A stretch of DNA of 64,000 nucleotides, taken from positions 608,086 through 672,085 of the forward strand of contig NW_017804254.1 in assembly GCF_001625305.1 (NCBI RefSeq). Direction: 5' to 3'. The notes under the pieces were generated by a model. It did not search any database and was not told the DNA's origin. It saw only the letters and a list, made by a program, of their open reading frames with translations. The DNA is from Branchiostoma belcheri. Lineage: Eukaryota; Chordata; Leptocardii; Amphioxiformes; Branchiostomatidae. Shown one piece after another: positions 30,201 to 37,726 of this stretch; the stretch's first letter is position 1, and each line of letters begins with the position of its first letter. The position numbers and the translations under genes were made by a program.

Positions 30201-33200
30201 TTATAGTTGCCAAGGGCACAAAATCGGACATGTGAGGGGAGTAAACCCATAACTTTTTTTTATTCTGGATCAAAAGTTCTATGAACTGTAGTTTCATTCT
30301 ATTCAGTATCACCGCTTCTTCAGCTAAAAGAAGAAAGCTGTTATCAATTAAGGAAAGAAGTGCTGTTACTCCACACGATGCCAAATGATCTTGTTCCTTG
30401 GCAAAGGGGATGACATTTACTAAATATTGTGCAGGCAGGAAATCATACCAGTGAAATTCGCTAAGTGTTTCACCACTCCTTTTCCAGAATCACGGCAAAA
30501 GCTGCATGTGACATGGATTTGAAGAAGTATCCCATGGACTCACAGAACTGTACCCTGGAATTCGAAAGCTGTAAGTAACAGCAATTAGAGTAGCAAAAGC
30601 TTTATAATTAAATACTGCTATCTCGTGATCGCGTGAGCAGTAATTAAGGTATCATAAATAATCACTGGGTACGTTTCACGGTTATCATCAAGAGAAAATA
30701 TTAAATTTTATGAGAAATCTTGTGCATTATTCTCAAGAACAATGAACAAGAAAGTTACCCAAACATTCATGAATTCCACGTTAACAACGTACAGCTTACC
30801 ATACAGTGTGTATATGATTCTGAGCTGAAACGTCTTCACTTAACTTTGTTGCTTTTAGATGGATACAAAACAGACGACATTATATTCCACTGGAAGAACG
30901 GGAATGCGTCCATCTACGGCGTGGAGACTCTAAAGTTACAACAGTTCATCATCGGTGAATATAACGTCATAGAGGGAACGTCTAGATACGAGTCAGGTAT
31001 GTTCGTAACACACAAATTTCATGGTACCATTTTGTACGGACAGACCCAGATGGCAGGAAATGGCCATTAATTGCCTTATTTTCGCTAAGGACAGTGTTCG
31101 TATTATGGTTTTGTGCATGGCTGTGCTGTAATGCATGAGAGTTTGTGACGTGCGAATGTGGTTCTAATAGAAATTATGTAAAATTCATTACATTCTGCTC
31201 GTATGCGGAAGCAATGATGGGTCTGAAAGGAATTAAAATGCCAAAGTTATAACGTCATTTAATGCAATCAGGTCAATAAGATTATTTCTTCACGCCTTTA
31301 TTTATAAATTGCATGCTGTATTACAGCTAGCAAAAGATCTGCTTGGAGATTAGTTTTATAAAAAGTATGAAGTTTCTTTTTTTCTGAAGAATAATTAAGG
31401 AGAATTAATTGATACTGTAAAGTCATCATTTTGAAATGAAATATGCAAGATTGTAGTGAAATGTTGCATGACAAAATGTACAAAGATTAATAAACGTATT
31501 GTTAACAAATCATTTGTAAACATAAACCTAATGCTTTCCAGCTATGTTGAATGTCTGATCAGTGATGTCCATGTGTTTTGCTCCTCCCATCCCAACCCCA
31601 ATGCCTCTACTGGAACAGAGGAAGGTGAGAAAACCTGAGCTGTGGACACTTTTTTCTGATGTATTGATTTTTCTAGTTAATGCTCTATTCTCGTAATTAC
31701 GGATGGTGAAATACATTTCTTCAACGAACTGTTGAGTCAAGGTGTTGCGATATTAGGGTCTGGTTATTGTAGATTCAATCATAGACGACACCAGAAAGTT
31801 GAGCTTGACTCAAAAGTATATTGTTAACTTCATGTGAGGCGGAGTGATACAAACTAAGAAATGTGATCTAAGCTCCCTTAGGTATAATCTGTGTGCCTAA
31901 TGATAAGAAAGTAGTACTAGGCAAGGCCTCTTAGGTATAATTATTTGCCTGATGATAAATATATATAACACAAGGTTTTAACATGAATGATCACAAATCT
32001 TATACCATATTTTGTTTGACTCTGACTCAGGACAACATTCCAATGTTCGCTTCTGCTTCAAGCTGCATCGCCAGGCGTTCTACTTCATCTTCCAGACGTA
32101 CCTCCCGGCCACCCTACTGGTGGTCCTGTCCTGGGTCTCCTTCTGGATCAATTCAGAAGCTGTACCCGCCAGAGTCGCCCTTGGTAAGTCTTAGATCTGC
32201 TGAGACACCTTTGGTCCTATTCGCCACACTTATCAACGACAGACGATTATTCATTGCCGCTGACAACGATGACTCTGTCATGACGATGATCTCTTGTGAT
32301 GCATGCAGTGTGTGGCAAAATATTTAAAAAGAACCCGTGCATTGTAATCTGCAATTGCAGACCAAAAATTAAAGGGAATTAGCTTAATAGATACGTAACA
32401 ATGGTAATAATAGTATCTATTCGATGTTCTCACAGGTGTGAAATGCGCTATTTTAGCCATAGTTTGCATGAACTTTATATTTACAGGTATAAATGTAACA
32501 TGAAATGTAACATGATATTTACAGGTATAAAATGTAACATGATATTACTTATTTCACTTTGGCATAACATCCAACACTCACTGGAAGACAATGAAATATT
32601 CAAAATACTGTCACAACTCGCAAAGATAACATCAATATGCGTCGGTTGCTCTAATGTTGATCCCAAAGATTTTGAATAAAGAACCCTTAGATATCCGACG
32701 AGCAGCTGCTGACGAGGCAACAGCTATTTTCATCGTCAGGGTTACCCCTTTCATAAATATTGCACTAGGAGTTCGGCCAACCAGTCCAACTGTTTGAAAG
32801 TTGCACCGTAGACCGCTATTATCGTAGACCGTAGACCCCGATGTGTCCTATGATCATTTACTATAGGATGCTCGCTGCATTTGGTAACGGTTTCTTCTTG
32901 AAAACGGCAGGTATCACCACGGTGCTGACCATGACCACACTGATCAGCGGCGCCCGAGCCACCATGCCTAAGATCTCCTACATCAAGGCCATCGACGTCT
33001 ACCTGATCACGTGTTTCCTATTTACCTTCGCCGCGCTGGTGGAGTACGCAGCCGTCAACTTCCGGTCTTCCCGAGCCAAGGCCACAAGAAGGAAGATGTC
33101 AGTGCCAGAGCCGATTTGCCTCCAGGAGGTGACACGACATCGTGCTTTTTGTATCAGATATATTTCCATGACGCTCATTGTTGTTTATACGTAGTGGATG

Positions 33201-34666
33201 TTTCCTAACTACTAGCACACAGTATTTACTTATGTTTAAACTGCCTACCAAAATCATTCAATTTCACATATTGATCATTTTTATCTGTTATTTTTTTTTA
33301 ATTTGGAGCACCCACTTTCTGTTTTGTTCTCATTTTGTTTTGGATTGTATTCTTCTTTGTCAGTGGTGAGGCTTAAATTAGCAATGTGCTAGAGTTGCCC
33401 ACCACTGTGTTTTGTACTCTTTGTGTTGTTTAATAAAAAAATCAAATTAAATTTACTTTAAAATGACGTATTTCAAAACACATTGTTTGTCTTTTATACA
33501 ATATCACTACATGTACAACAAATGTGGTGATTTGGATAATGACCCTATTATGGGGAGGCAGTTGGACTGAAATATGCTGTATTTGTTCCCTAGCAAATTT
33601 TGGCCTTTCTAGTTGCACATAGTATTTACGTATCCCAAAGTACATTATTTGTCTTTTATACAATATCACTACAACAAACGTGGTTATTTGGATGATTGTC
33701 TTGTCACTAATCGATGGACACTGTACCTAACAATTGCTCTCGTTATCTGAGTAGTGCTGTCATACCTCACTTGAACAAATGTGCTCATTTGGAAAATTGT
33801 CTTGTCACTAATTGACATTCTACCTAACAATTGCTCTCGTTATAAGAGTAGTCCTAACAACGTGCACGGCCATTTGCATTTTCAATCACAGGAAGGCGAT
33901 GAGGTTTCCATGAAGAAACTCAATAACGCAGAGGCGGCAGGGGGATCGAGGGTTCACACGATCCTAGACATCGATGTGGACAACGGCAACGCTGGGAACA
34001 AGAAAGTTCAGGTCGACGTGGACACATCTGAAGACGAAGGGGATCGTCCCAAAAAGATGGGCCTTAGCTTCCGGAACGGAATGCGTTCGTTCATGAGACA
34101 AGTGTCACAGGTGCGACCTCTGTCCCTAGACCTTTTCATTCTCTGAGGTTTTTGAAGGCTAAAATTAATTTATCTGCCCTTATCTTTATTGTTGTTTTTC
34201 AGCATCATATTACGTTTGAAAGTAATGTATGTTCGGACTAGAATCATTTGTGTTATCAGTTTTATTTAGTTGTTATCTTGTAAATTTTTATCATTTGTTA
34301 ATATTTTGTAAGTTAATTCAACTGTTGATTTAACGATTTTGTTAGTTACTTGCTTGCTTGTTTTCGTTTAGTTGTGGGGAAGGTTTCGGATAGATCAGAT
34401 GGTCTCTGCCTTCCCACAGCACACTCTTCTTATGAATTGTACTGAAAAAGTAAAGGATGAATCCTTTACGTGCGAAATAAAGAATACATACATACATGCA
34501 AACGTCTCATGCTTCACGTTGTACATTTCAGGTGCCTCTGAAGGGCGGTGTTGCTGTGATTGACAAGTACTCCCGATGGCTCTTCCCGATAAGTTACTCT
34601 CTTTTCAACATTTTCTACTACGTCTACTACAACGAACCCTGGGTGAAATGGACGGCACCTAACTGA
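9194..34666 (+). CDS. Cys-loop anion channel subunit, GABA-A/rho/glycine-like (gene 1, exons 2-10)
   Basis: This gene encodes a subunit of a pentameric ligand-gated chloride channel in the plasma membrane. Nine exons join in one open frame of about 435 codons: 9194-9267, 13201-13268, 25438-25658, 30488-30570, 30859-30996, 32031-32183, 32911-33128, 33892-34110 and 34532-34666. Five internal exons have the sizes fixed in animal GABA-A/glycine receptor genes (68, 221, 83, 138, 153 bp). Visible family marks are GYDRFLRP near the N terminus, ISEVNM|DYT across a splice, WVPDTF (loop A), a Cys-loop of exactly 13 residues, FESYGY (loop B), M1 with LSWVSFWI, the pore signature [16 protein letters not shown] (the PAR motif of anion channels; Ala at 2', Thr at 6', Leu at 9'), M3, a variable acidic cytoplasmic loop, and M4. 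The Arg in FLRQYW matches loop D of rho and glycine receptors. Loop C has no extra cysteine pair, unlike glycine receptors. The signal-peptide exon is not found. The ligand (GABA is most likely) is inferred. Confidence 0.93.
10230..10261. repeat. (ATTC)n microsatellite
   Basis: About seven perfect CATT units directly upstream of a MITE. Confidence 0.95.
10273..10533. mobile_element. MITE, GCACGAAAA family, copy 1
   Basis: Inverted ends (GCACGAAAACTTAGATTTAC ... CAACTTTTCGTGC) enclose further nested inverted blocks (AAGTC...TCCGG / CCGGACTTGACTTTT). The 7-bp direct repeat AGCATAG flanks it (10266-10272 and 10534-10540), consistent with a target-site duplication. A second, homologous copy is at 58909-59167. 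No transposase frame is present. Confidence 0.85.
13201..13268 (+). CDS. Gene 1 exon 3 (68 bp)
   Basis: Encodes [20 protein letters not shown] and NM, the first beta strands. Acceptor CCCTCAG, donor ATG|GTGAGT. Its length is the invariant 68 bp of this family, and the split codon (A|GT) joins exon 2 in frame. Confidence 0.95.
13499..13835. mobile_element. CCCTGTCACACAT-family element, copy 1
   Basis: Begins GCCCCTGTCACACATAGCC, contains GGTTGGCTGGCGTTCGGG and CGTCAGCCAACCTTG, and ends near GGGAAGGTTCT. The same ordered blocks occur at 49540-49780 and 54356-55006. Intronic; no coding capacity. Confidence 0.75.
13976..14225 (+). mobile_element. tRNA-derived SINE
   Basis: The first 75 bp look like a tRNA: A box TGGCGCAACGAC near 13985 and a clean B box GGTTCGAGTCC at 14028-14038, ending TGCCACC. 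The body CTTGGGAAAGGCACTTTAACG / GACTTTTCCCACT is typical of deuterostome SINE bodies. It is a repeat, not a functional tRNA: no acceptor-stem pairing survives and a SINE body follows directly. Confidence 0.85.
15706..15768 (+). repeat. Repeat block, pair with 20912-20972
   Basis: GGCTGTAGTGATG, GGCCTACTT and AGCAAGCTGCGAGCTTT occur in the same order in both places, about 60 bp each. Probably fragments of one dispersed element. Confidence 0.65.
16835..16985 (+). mobile_element. Degenerate tRNA-type SINE
   Basis: Has a tRNA-like head with a B-box-like GAAGTTCGACTCC and then the block ATAGCCGGTATAACCTCC and TCGTAACACACCAG, which is shared with 8728-8766. Confidence 0.6.
18060..18295 (-). repeat. 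Repeat family A, copy 2
   Basis: Reverse orientation: the end block GTTTACCGAAGGAAAACATA is at 18040-18060, the TTCCTCTTCTTCC tract follows, and the start block (TTTGCAATGTTAC) is at about 18275-18288. Confidence 0.8.
18418..18720 (-). CDS. Unassigned short open frame (about 100 codons)
   Basis: An open frame rich in Arg, Glu and Ser ([20 protein letters not shown] ... [14 protein letters not shown]) with no domain I recognise. It lies inside the 12-kb intron 3 of gene 1 on the opposite strand, with no clear splice sites or promoter. The composition is more protein-like than the surrounding frames; it could be a remnant of a mobile element or an intronic exon. Doubtful. Confidence 0.2.
   Translation of the reverse strand, partial: EKDEKWHVEEGLKLSRRNLRRATAMQYNEDELSVDLRSRRRWVLSFKSVKRCRHQRELARRHVDALEGVTEDEACSKVNEIVGRKAAEGLPKSSDMSQSP
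19624..20427. mobile_element. Non-autonomous TTAA-type DNA transposon (804 bp)
   Basis: Inverted ends AGGAGTACTAACCTCCAGAA ... TTCTGGAGGTTAGTACTCCT match almost perfectly over more than 25 bp and are bounded on both sides by TTAA (19620-19623 and 20428-20431). A TTAA duplication is the mark of piggyBac and Kolobok elements. The inside has no transposase frame. Confidence 0.85.
20912..20972 (+). repeat. Repeat block, pair with 15706-15768
   Basis: Second copy of the block described at 15706; short fragment in intron 3 of gene 1. Confidence 0.65.
25175..25338. mobile_element. CTCCAAGC-family MITE
   Basis: Bounded by CTCCAAGCGGATCC and CTTTTGCTTGGAG. The inside (AAATTGGCCAGGCCGTATCC) matches the family members at 6254 and 61621. 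It sits 100 bp upstream of exon 4 of gene 1. Confidence 0.75.
25438..25658 (+). CDS. Gene 1 exon 4 (221 bp): loops D and A
   Basis: Runs from [12 protein letters not shown] to DGGILYGM, ending with a split codon at ATGAG|GTTAGA. It carries loop D (FLRQYW) and loop A (WVPDTF). The donor sequence is copied several times in the minisatellite immediately downstream. Confidence 0.97.
25646..26270 (+). repeat. Minisatellite copying the exon 4 splice donor (about 7 units)
   Basis: Degenerate units of about 85-100 bp. Each has the order GGAATGAGGTTAGA-like, TTCCTGGGAAGTTGTG, TCGGTACATTTGAAAGAG, TCTAAATCT, CTCAACCAAT. The first unit begins inside exon 4, so the exon end plus donor (GGAATGAG|GTTAGA) reappears as decoys, for example near 25920-25935 (GGAATCAGGTTAGA) and 26195-26208 (GGAATGAGGTTAAA). 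Confidence 0.85.
27184..27358. mobile_element. CTCCAAGCAGA-family MITE
   Basis: Starts CTCCAAGCAGAGG and ends GATCTGCTTGGAG; 175 bp. Intron 4 of gene 1. The outer flank ATTAGTTTTATA is shared with the remnant at 31335. Confidence 0.8.
28989..29520 (+). repeat. Tandem duplication (about 190-bp unit) interrupted by an insertion
   Basis: Unit 1 (28989-29178) and unit 2 (29179 onward) share GTGACATTGAAA, TTACGTTACACC, GAACAGCATATGC-type and CACAAAACGT-type blocks. Unit 2 is split by about 155 bp at roughly 29300-29458 containing CCAACGTTTCGGTGACCGTC, absent from unit 1, so an element inserted after the duplication. Confidence 0.7.
29761..29888. mobile_element. Near-perfect palindrome, CTCCAAGCAGA family
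   Basis: Arms of 44 bp (29761-29804 against 29845-29888; GCAGATTCTGTGGGGCAAGG at the outer end) around a 40-bp centre. The right end reads ATCTGCTTGGAG, the family terminus. Able to form a long hairpin. Confidence 0.85.
30040..30130 (+). repeat. SINE/LINE-tail fragment
   Basis: TTTTCGATAAGTGTGTTGGG, TTCTTTAACGTGCTCGAGG and CGTCCTATCCAAAGGACG form a block widespread in marine invertebrate genomes as a SINE or LINE body. The identification is from memory of that sequence. Confidence 0.55.
30488..30570 (+). CDS. Gene 1 exon 5 (83 bp): Cys-loop
   Basis: Encodes [20 protein letters not shown] followed by Cys. The two Cys are separated by 13 residues and include the YPMD turn, which is the family's signature disulfide loop. 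Acceptor TTTCCAG, donor GCT|GTAAGT. Confidence 0.97.
30859..30996 (+). CDS. Gene 1 exon 6 (138 bp): loops B to C
   Basis: Completes FESYGY (loop B) and runs through KTDDIIFHW to the start of loop C (TSRYESG). Acceptor TTTTAG, donor TCAG|GTATGT. Confidence 0.96.
31330..31375 (+). mobile_element. Solo end of a CTCCAAGCAGA-family element
   Basis: AAAAGATCTGCTTGGAGATT followed by AGTTTTATA matches the right end and flank of the 27184 element. No left end is visible. Another such solo end (ATCTGCTTGGAGATC) lies near 11505. Confidence 0.6.
32031..32183 (+). CDS. Gene 1 exon 7 (153 bp): loop C, M1, start of M2
   Basis: Encodes [10 protein letters not shown] (loop C end), then M1 ([20 protein letters not shown]) and VSFWIN...AVPARVALG. 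At the loop C site where the paralogue and many GABA receptors have Tyr, this subunit has His. Acceptor GACTCAG, donor CTTG|GTAAGT. Confidence 0.97.
32911..33128 (+). CDS. Gene 1 exon 8: M2, M2-M3 loop, M3
   Basis: Encodes [30 protein letters not shown] and M3 ([19 protein letters not shown]), then the basic start of the cytoplasmic loop. The frame is intact here, in contrast to the paralogous exon. The 3' donor (GAG|GTGACA) is the best phase-0 choice but not the only possible one. Confidence 0.93.
33470..33850 (+). repeat. Degenerate two-part tandem duplication in intron 8
   Basis: TTTGTCTTTTATACAATATC blocks recur at about 33485 and 33645, and CTTGTCACTAAT ... CTAACAATTGCTCTCGTTAT blocks at about 33700 and 33800. 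Non-coding. Confidence 0.7.
33892..34110 (+). CDS. Gene 1 exon 9: M3-M4 cytoplasmic loop
   Basis: 73 codons, phase 0. Low-complexity acidic stretch ([18 protein letters not shown]) between the short blocks HTILDI and [14 protein letters not shown]. These two blocks are the parts shared with the paralogue's loop ([20 protein letters not shown]), so they may be contact or trafficking sites. Acceptor ATCACAG, donor CAG|GTGCGA. Confidence 0.9.
34532..34666 (+). CDS. Gene 1 exon 10: M4 and stop
   Basis: Encodes [19 protein letters not shown] and M4 ([14 protein letters not shown]) and ends WVKWTAPN before [13 protein letters not shown] is the usual entry into M4. The frame is continuous with exon 9. 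Confidence 0.95.
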   Translation: MPLKGGVAVIDKYSRWLFPISYSLFNIFYYVYYNEPWVKWTAPN

Positions 34667-35139
34667 TGCGTGTCGTCCCGTTCTGGGTTGAAGGATGGAC
34701 TGAATCCGTTACAAAGATTCTCTCAGCTCGCACGTCTGGCTGGTCAGGACTGAGTATAAGGCGTAGACTAGAGCAAACTGGGATAAGGGGCTATGAAATG
34801 TAAATAGAAGCTCTTTTAACGTGGGCAACTGATCGCGACATAAATATAGACTTTAATTTGGTGTCCGAACCAAGTTGTATTAAGATTTAGTATATGATTA
34901 ATGAAATGATTTTATCGTTATGATGATGTCCCAAATGGTGATTTGTTTGTTTGCTTCTTTGTTTGTTTGTTTATAGGTTGGTTGGTTGGTTGGTTCTACA
35001 TGTAGCGAGCATGACAACTCAGATACCCAATGTTAAGGAAAACGGACAACGATGTCAAGCGCTAGCCAACCAAACCATCAATTGCAATGGTTTAGTTGTT
35101 AAGAAATGCAGAATTAGAACAATTTGTGTCAAAGCTAAC

Positions 35140-35145
35140 AATAAA
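35140..35145 (+). promoter_or_regulatory. Candidate polyadenylation signal of gene 1
   Basis: AATAAA about 475 bp after the gene 1 stop codon and the first clear AATAAA after it on this strand. Not proven. Confidence 0.35.
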
Positions 35146-36630
35146 GTACACCTGGGGTCGGCTTATAACGATATTGTAGGTTTATCACATCGCAATGGGG
35201 ATGTACGTTTACTAGATGGAAGAAAAATTTCTAGCGTTCGAATAACAGGTATATTTGTATTTAGAGCTCATGATGCTCTAGGGTGGTAATTAGAAGGTAT
35301 TGTTGTTACTGATAGACGTGTTAGGCACAGGTTCTGTAAATAGATGGTAATATAGTGCTTATATGAAAAGTGCAAAGGAATTTTAACTTGAATGTCTATG
35401 ACTATGCCCACCTATTTGATATCGTCAGTAACCTAAGATTGGCCGTTCCGGTATCAGTGGTCATTTCGTATGGGGTCGCTATGTGTCGCTTCCACGTGGT
35501 AAATGAAGGTCTTCTTTCATGAATGGTGACAAAGAGACATGCCTTCCATTACAAAGGAAAAGACAGCTACAGAAATCGAATTTATTTCGCAAATAGTTAA
35601 AGTATGTTGAACAGAATTATTAAGATCACTACCCCTTTTGTACTTCGTTACAGTCTAATTCTACCTGAAACCCTCTATCTTATGATTCTGATACCATGTA
35701 GGTGTATTTTACAAATGTATTGTGTCAGGGAGGGTCTGTATATACGACGTTGAGCAACTGTAGCTGCTTCGAATACATGATTTTATTTTGTAAAGAAAGG
35801 TCAGTCAAGCAGCTTTGTGTCGTCATGAGTGAAGAAGATCCTCAAGTGTACTCGACAAAAGTTTCTTTCCTTGTATATAGGCTTATAGATTCAACTGAAG
35901 GGTCTTACCAACGATTGTGTGCACGTTTAAGGAAGGATGTACGAGGTTATAGCTCTAGGTGTAAGATTTCCGGGACTGAACCCACATATGTACAACTTAT
36001 TACCTGTGCCATTATGTATATACAAGACATGTGTGCCATTCGGGTTCAGTACTGTGCCTACCACTGAGTAGTAGTAAAAAATAGGTGTGAATCTATCAAC
36101 ACAGAATGGTTGTAAGTAATTCGATGGCGTTAGCTACTCTTGAGCACCACGCTATACTACTGTGTAAAATCATCATGTAAAAGAAAATATTGTTTATGAT
36201 AATTAGATATGGCCTTGATGGAATATAAGATACATGTATAAGTATGTTTACAATAGGACGCATTAACAGATGCCAGTGAGCAGGCATAGGAAAGGAAGGG
36301 ATGCGTTATATATACTGGAACTTAGTAAAATGGTAATCAAATGTACACATCCAATAAACAATAGTGTCATTCCATTCTAAATGTTTATTATTGGATTTCG
36401 AACTCTGTCATAGTTTTGTGCCCTTTGGCCCTAAGTACCTTTAGTACCTTTTGATACTTGGCGAAATAACTGGAGGACAATGTCAAACTCCATTTTGCTA
36501 AGGCTGTTCCTCCACAAAATGTACATTAAATGGTGACCTACATCAGCATACTGGCTCTATATCGTGTAGTGCAATAGCCACCCGCTAGTGGGCGTCTCTG
36601 TAGCGCCACTCAAATTGTTTTGGTCAATCT

Positions 36631-37125
36631 GCATCCAATGGTAAGGTAGCAGGACACAGTATTAATGGGGGACCCCCGGGTCGATGACGCGGTATAGAAA
36701 GTAGTGCAGCGAATATTCTTGAAGGCTGGGTAGAAAGCCTAATAAGAGTGTCAGCCAGATGTAAATTGTGCTGTGTGGTGTAGGAATGTATCGGGTTTGA
36801 GACTGTGTGATTTGAATTGTGAAGGTTTTGCAGTTCGTGTATAAATGCGCCGTATTGCGCAACTGGCTTTCCGGGTGAGTCGGCTGCAGTTCAGGTCACG
36901 TCCGTAGGGGGTGATTTCAAAGTGTAGGTTACGAGCAGATACGCCTACAGGATTTTTTGGTTTCTAGATATATTGTAGTTTGTACCTTCTTCTCAAACAT
37001 ATTCGATTTTCGTATTTGTGAAGTGCACCCTGCTATACTTTTTACTGCGTCGAAGTCTTGGGGTCCTTAACTATAGAAAAACCCCATAGGGCGAAAACTG
37101 TGGTCTGCTACCGTAACCTGGATGT
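36631..37125. mobile_element. TIR element (about 495 bp)
   Basis: Left end GCATCCAATGGTAAGGTAGC and right end GCTACCGTAACCTGGATGTC pair as imperfect inverted repeats that continue inward (AGGACACAGT / ACTGTGGTCT). The block GTGCAATAG...CCGCTAG.GGGCG outside the left end resembles GTGCAAATAG...CCGCTAGCTGGCG outside the right end. No transposase frame. Confidence 0.6.
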
Positions 37126-37704
37126 CTATGCCGTGCAGTGCAAATAGAAACCGCTAGCTGGCGTGAATCACCGACTAAGCAATGCACGGAAACAGAAATG
37201 CCTTAGAAATGCAACTAGCTTGTTTCACAGGTGAAAAATATTCAAAGGCACTCAACATCGACCGACCAAATGATATGGTATTTTCTTTCTTGAACAAATT
37301 ATCCACGAATCTCTTTTTTTTGTTTTATATACAACAAATTTTTCACTACAAGAAACGACAATATCACGTAATAAACATATAGGCGTCCATATTGATATAC
37401 ACAGATGTGTCCATTGTGTTAAACATGAAAGGAGAACGTGCACATATTCAAGTAGTTAATTACGTGCACACATGCACCGCGTCTGATATGTACATAATTG
37501 TAGAGCACTTTGCATGTACAAGTTAGGCAATAACATTTAAATGTGTCTATATATATATATGAAATAAAGCTTGTTAATAAAACAAAAGAATGGAACCTTC
37601 ATATTTGTTTGTTTCATCGTTTTACTAACACTATACGAAGCAGAGAACATTCTAGCCCTAAAAGGAAAAGTGTCATAAGTTCATAACGTCGTATTCTATG
37701 TTGA

Positions 37705-37710
37705 TTTATT
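37705..37710 (-). promoter_or_regulatory. Candidate polyadenylation signal of the LRR gene
   Basis: AATAAA on the minus strand, 17 bp after the LRR receptor stop codon. Unusually close to the stop but the first one available. Confidence 0.35.
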
Positions 37711-37726
37711 TTTGCATTCAACATCC

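Larger units (their letters stand above)
34667..37726. other. Intergenic: 3' flank of gene 1 and downstream of the LRR gene
   Basis: Contains the presumed 3' untranslated region of gene 1, (TTTG)n and (GGTT)n simple repeats at about 34940-34997, a TIR element at 36631-37125, and a short (TA)n near 37550. No coding exon is recognised. Confidence 0.6.

Noticed and set aside
35702-36067. A 121-codon plus-strand open frame downstream of gene 1
   Set aside because: It has no recognisable motif, unremarkable composition and no splice context.
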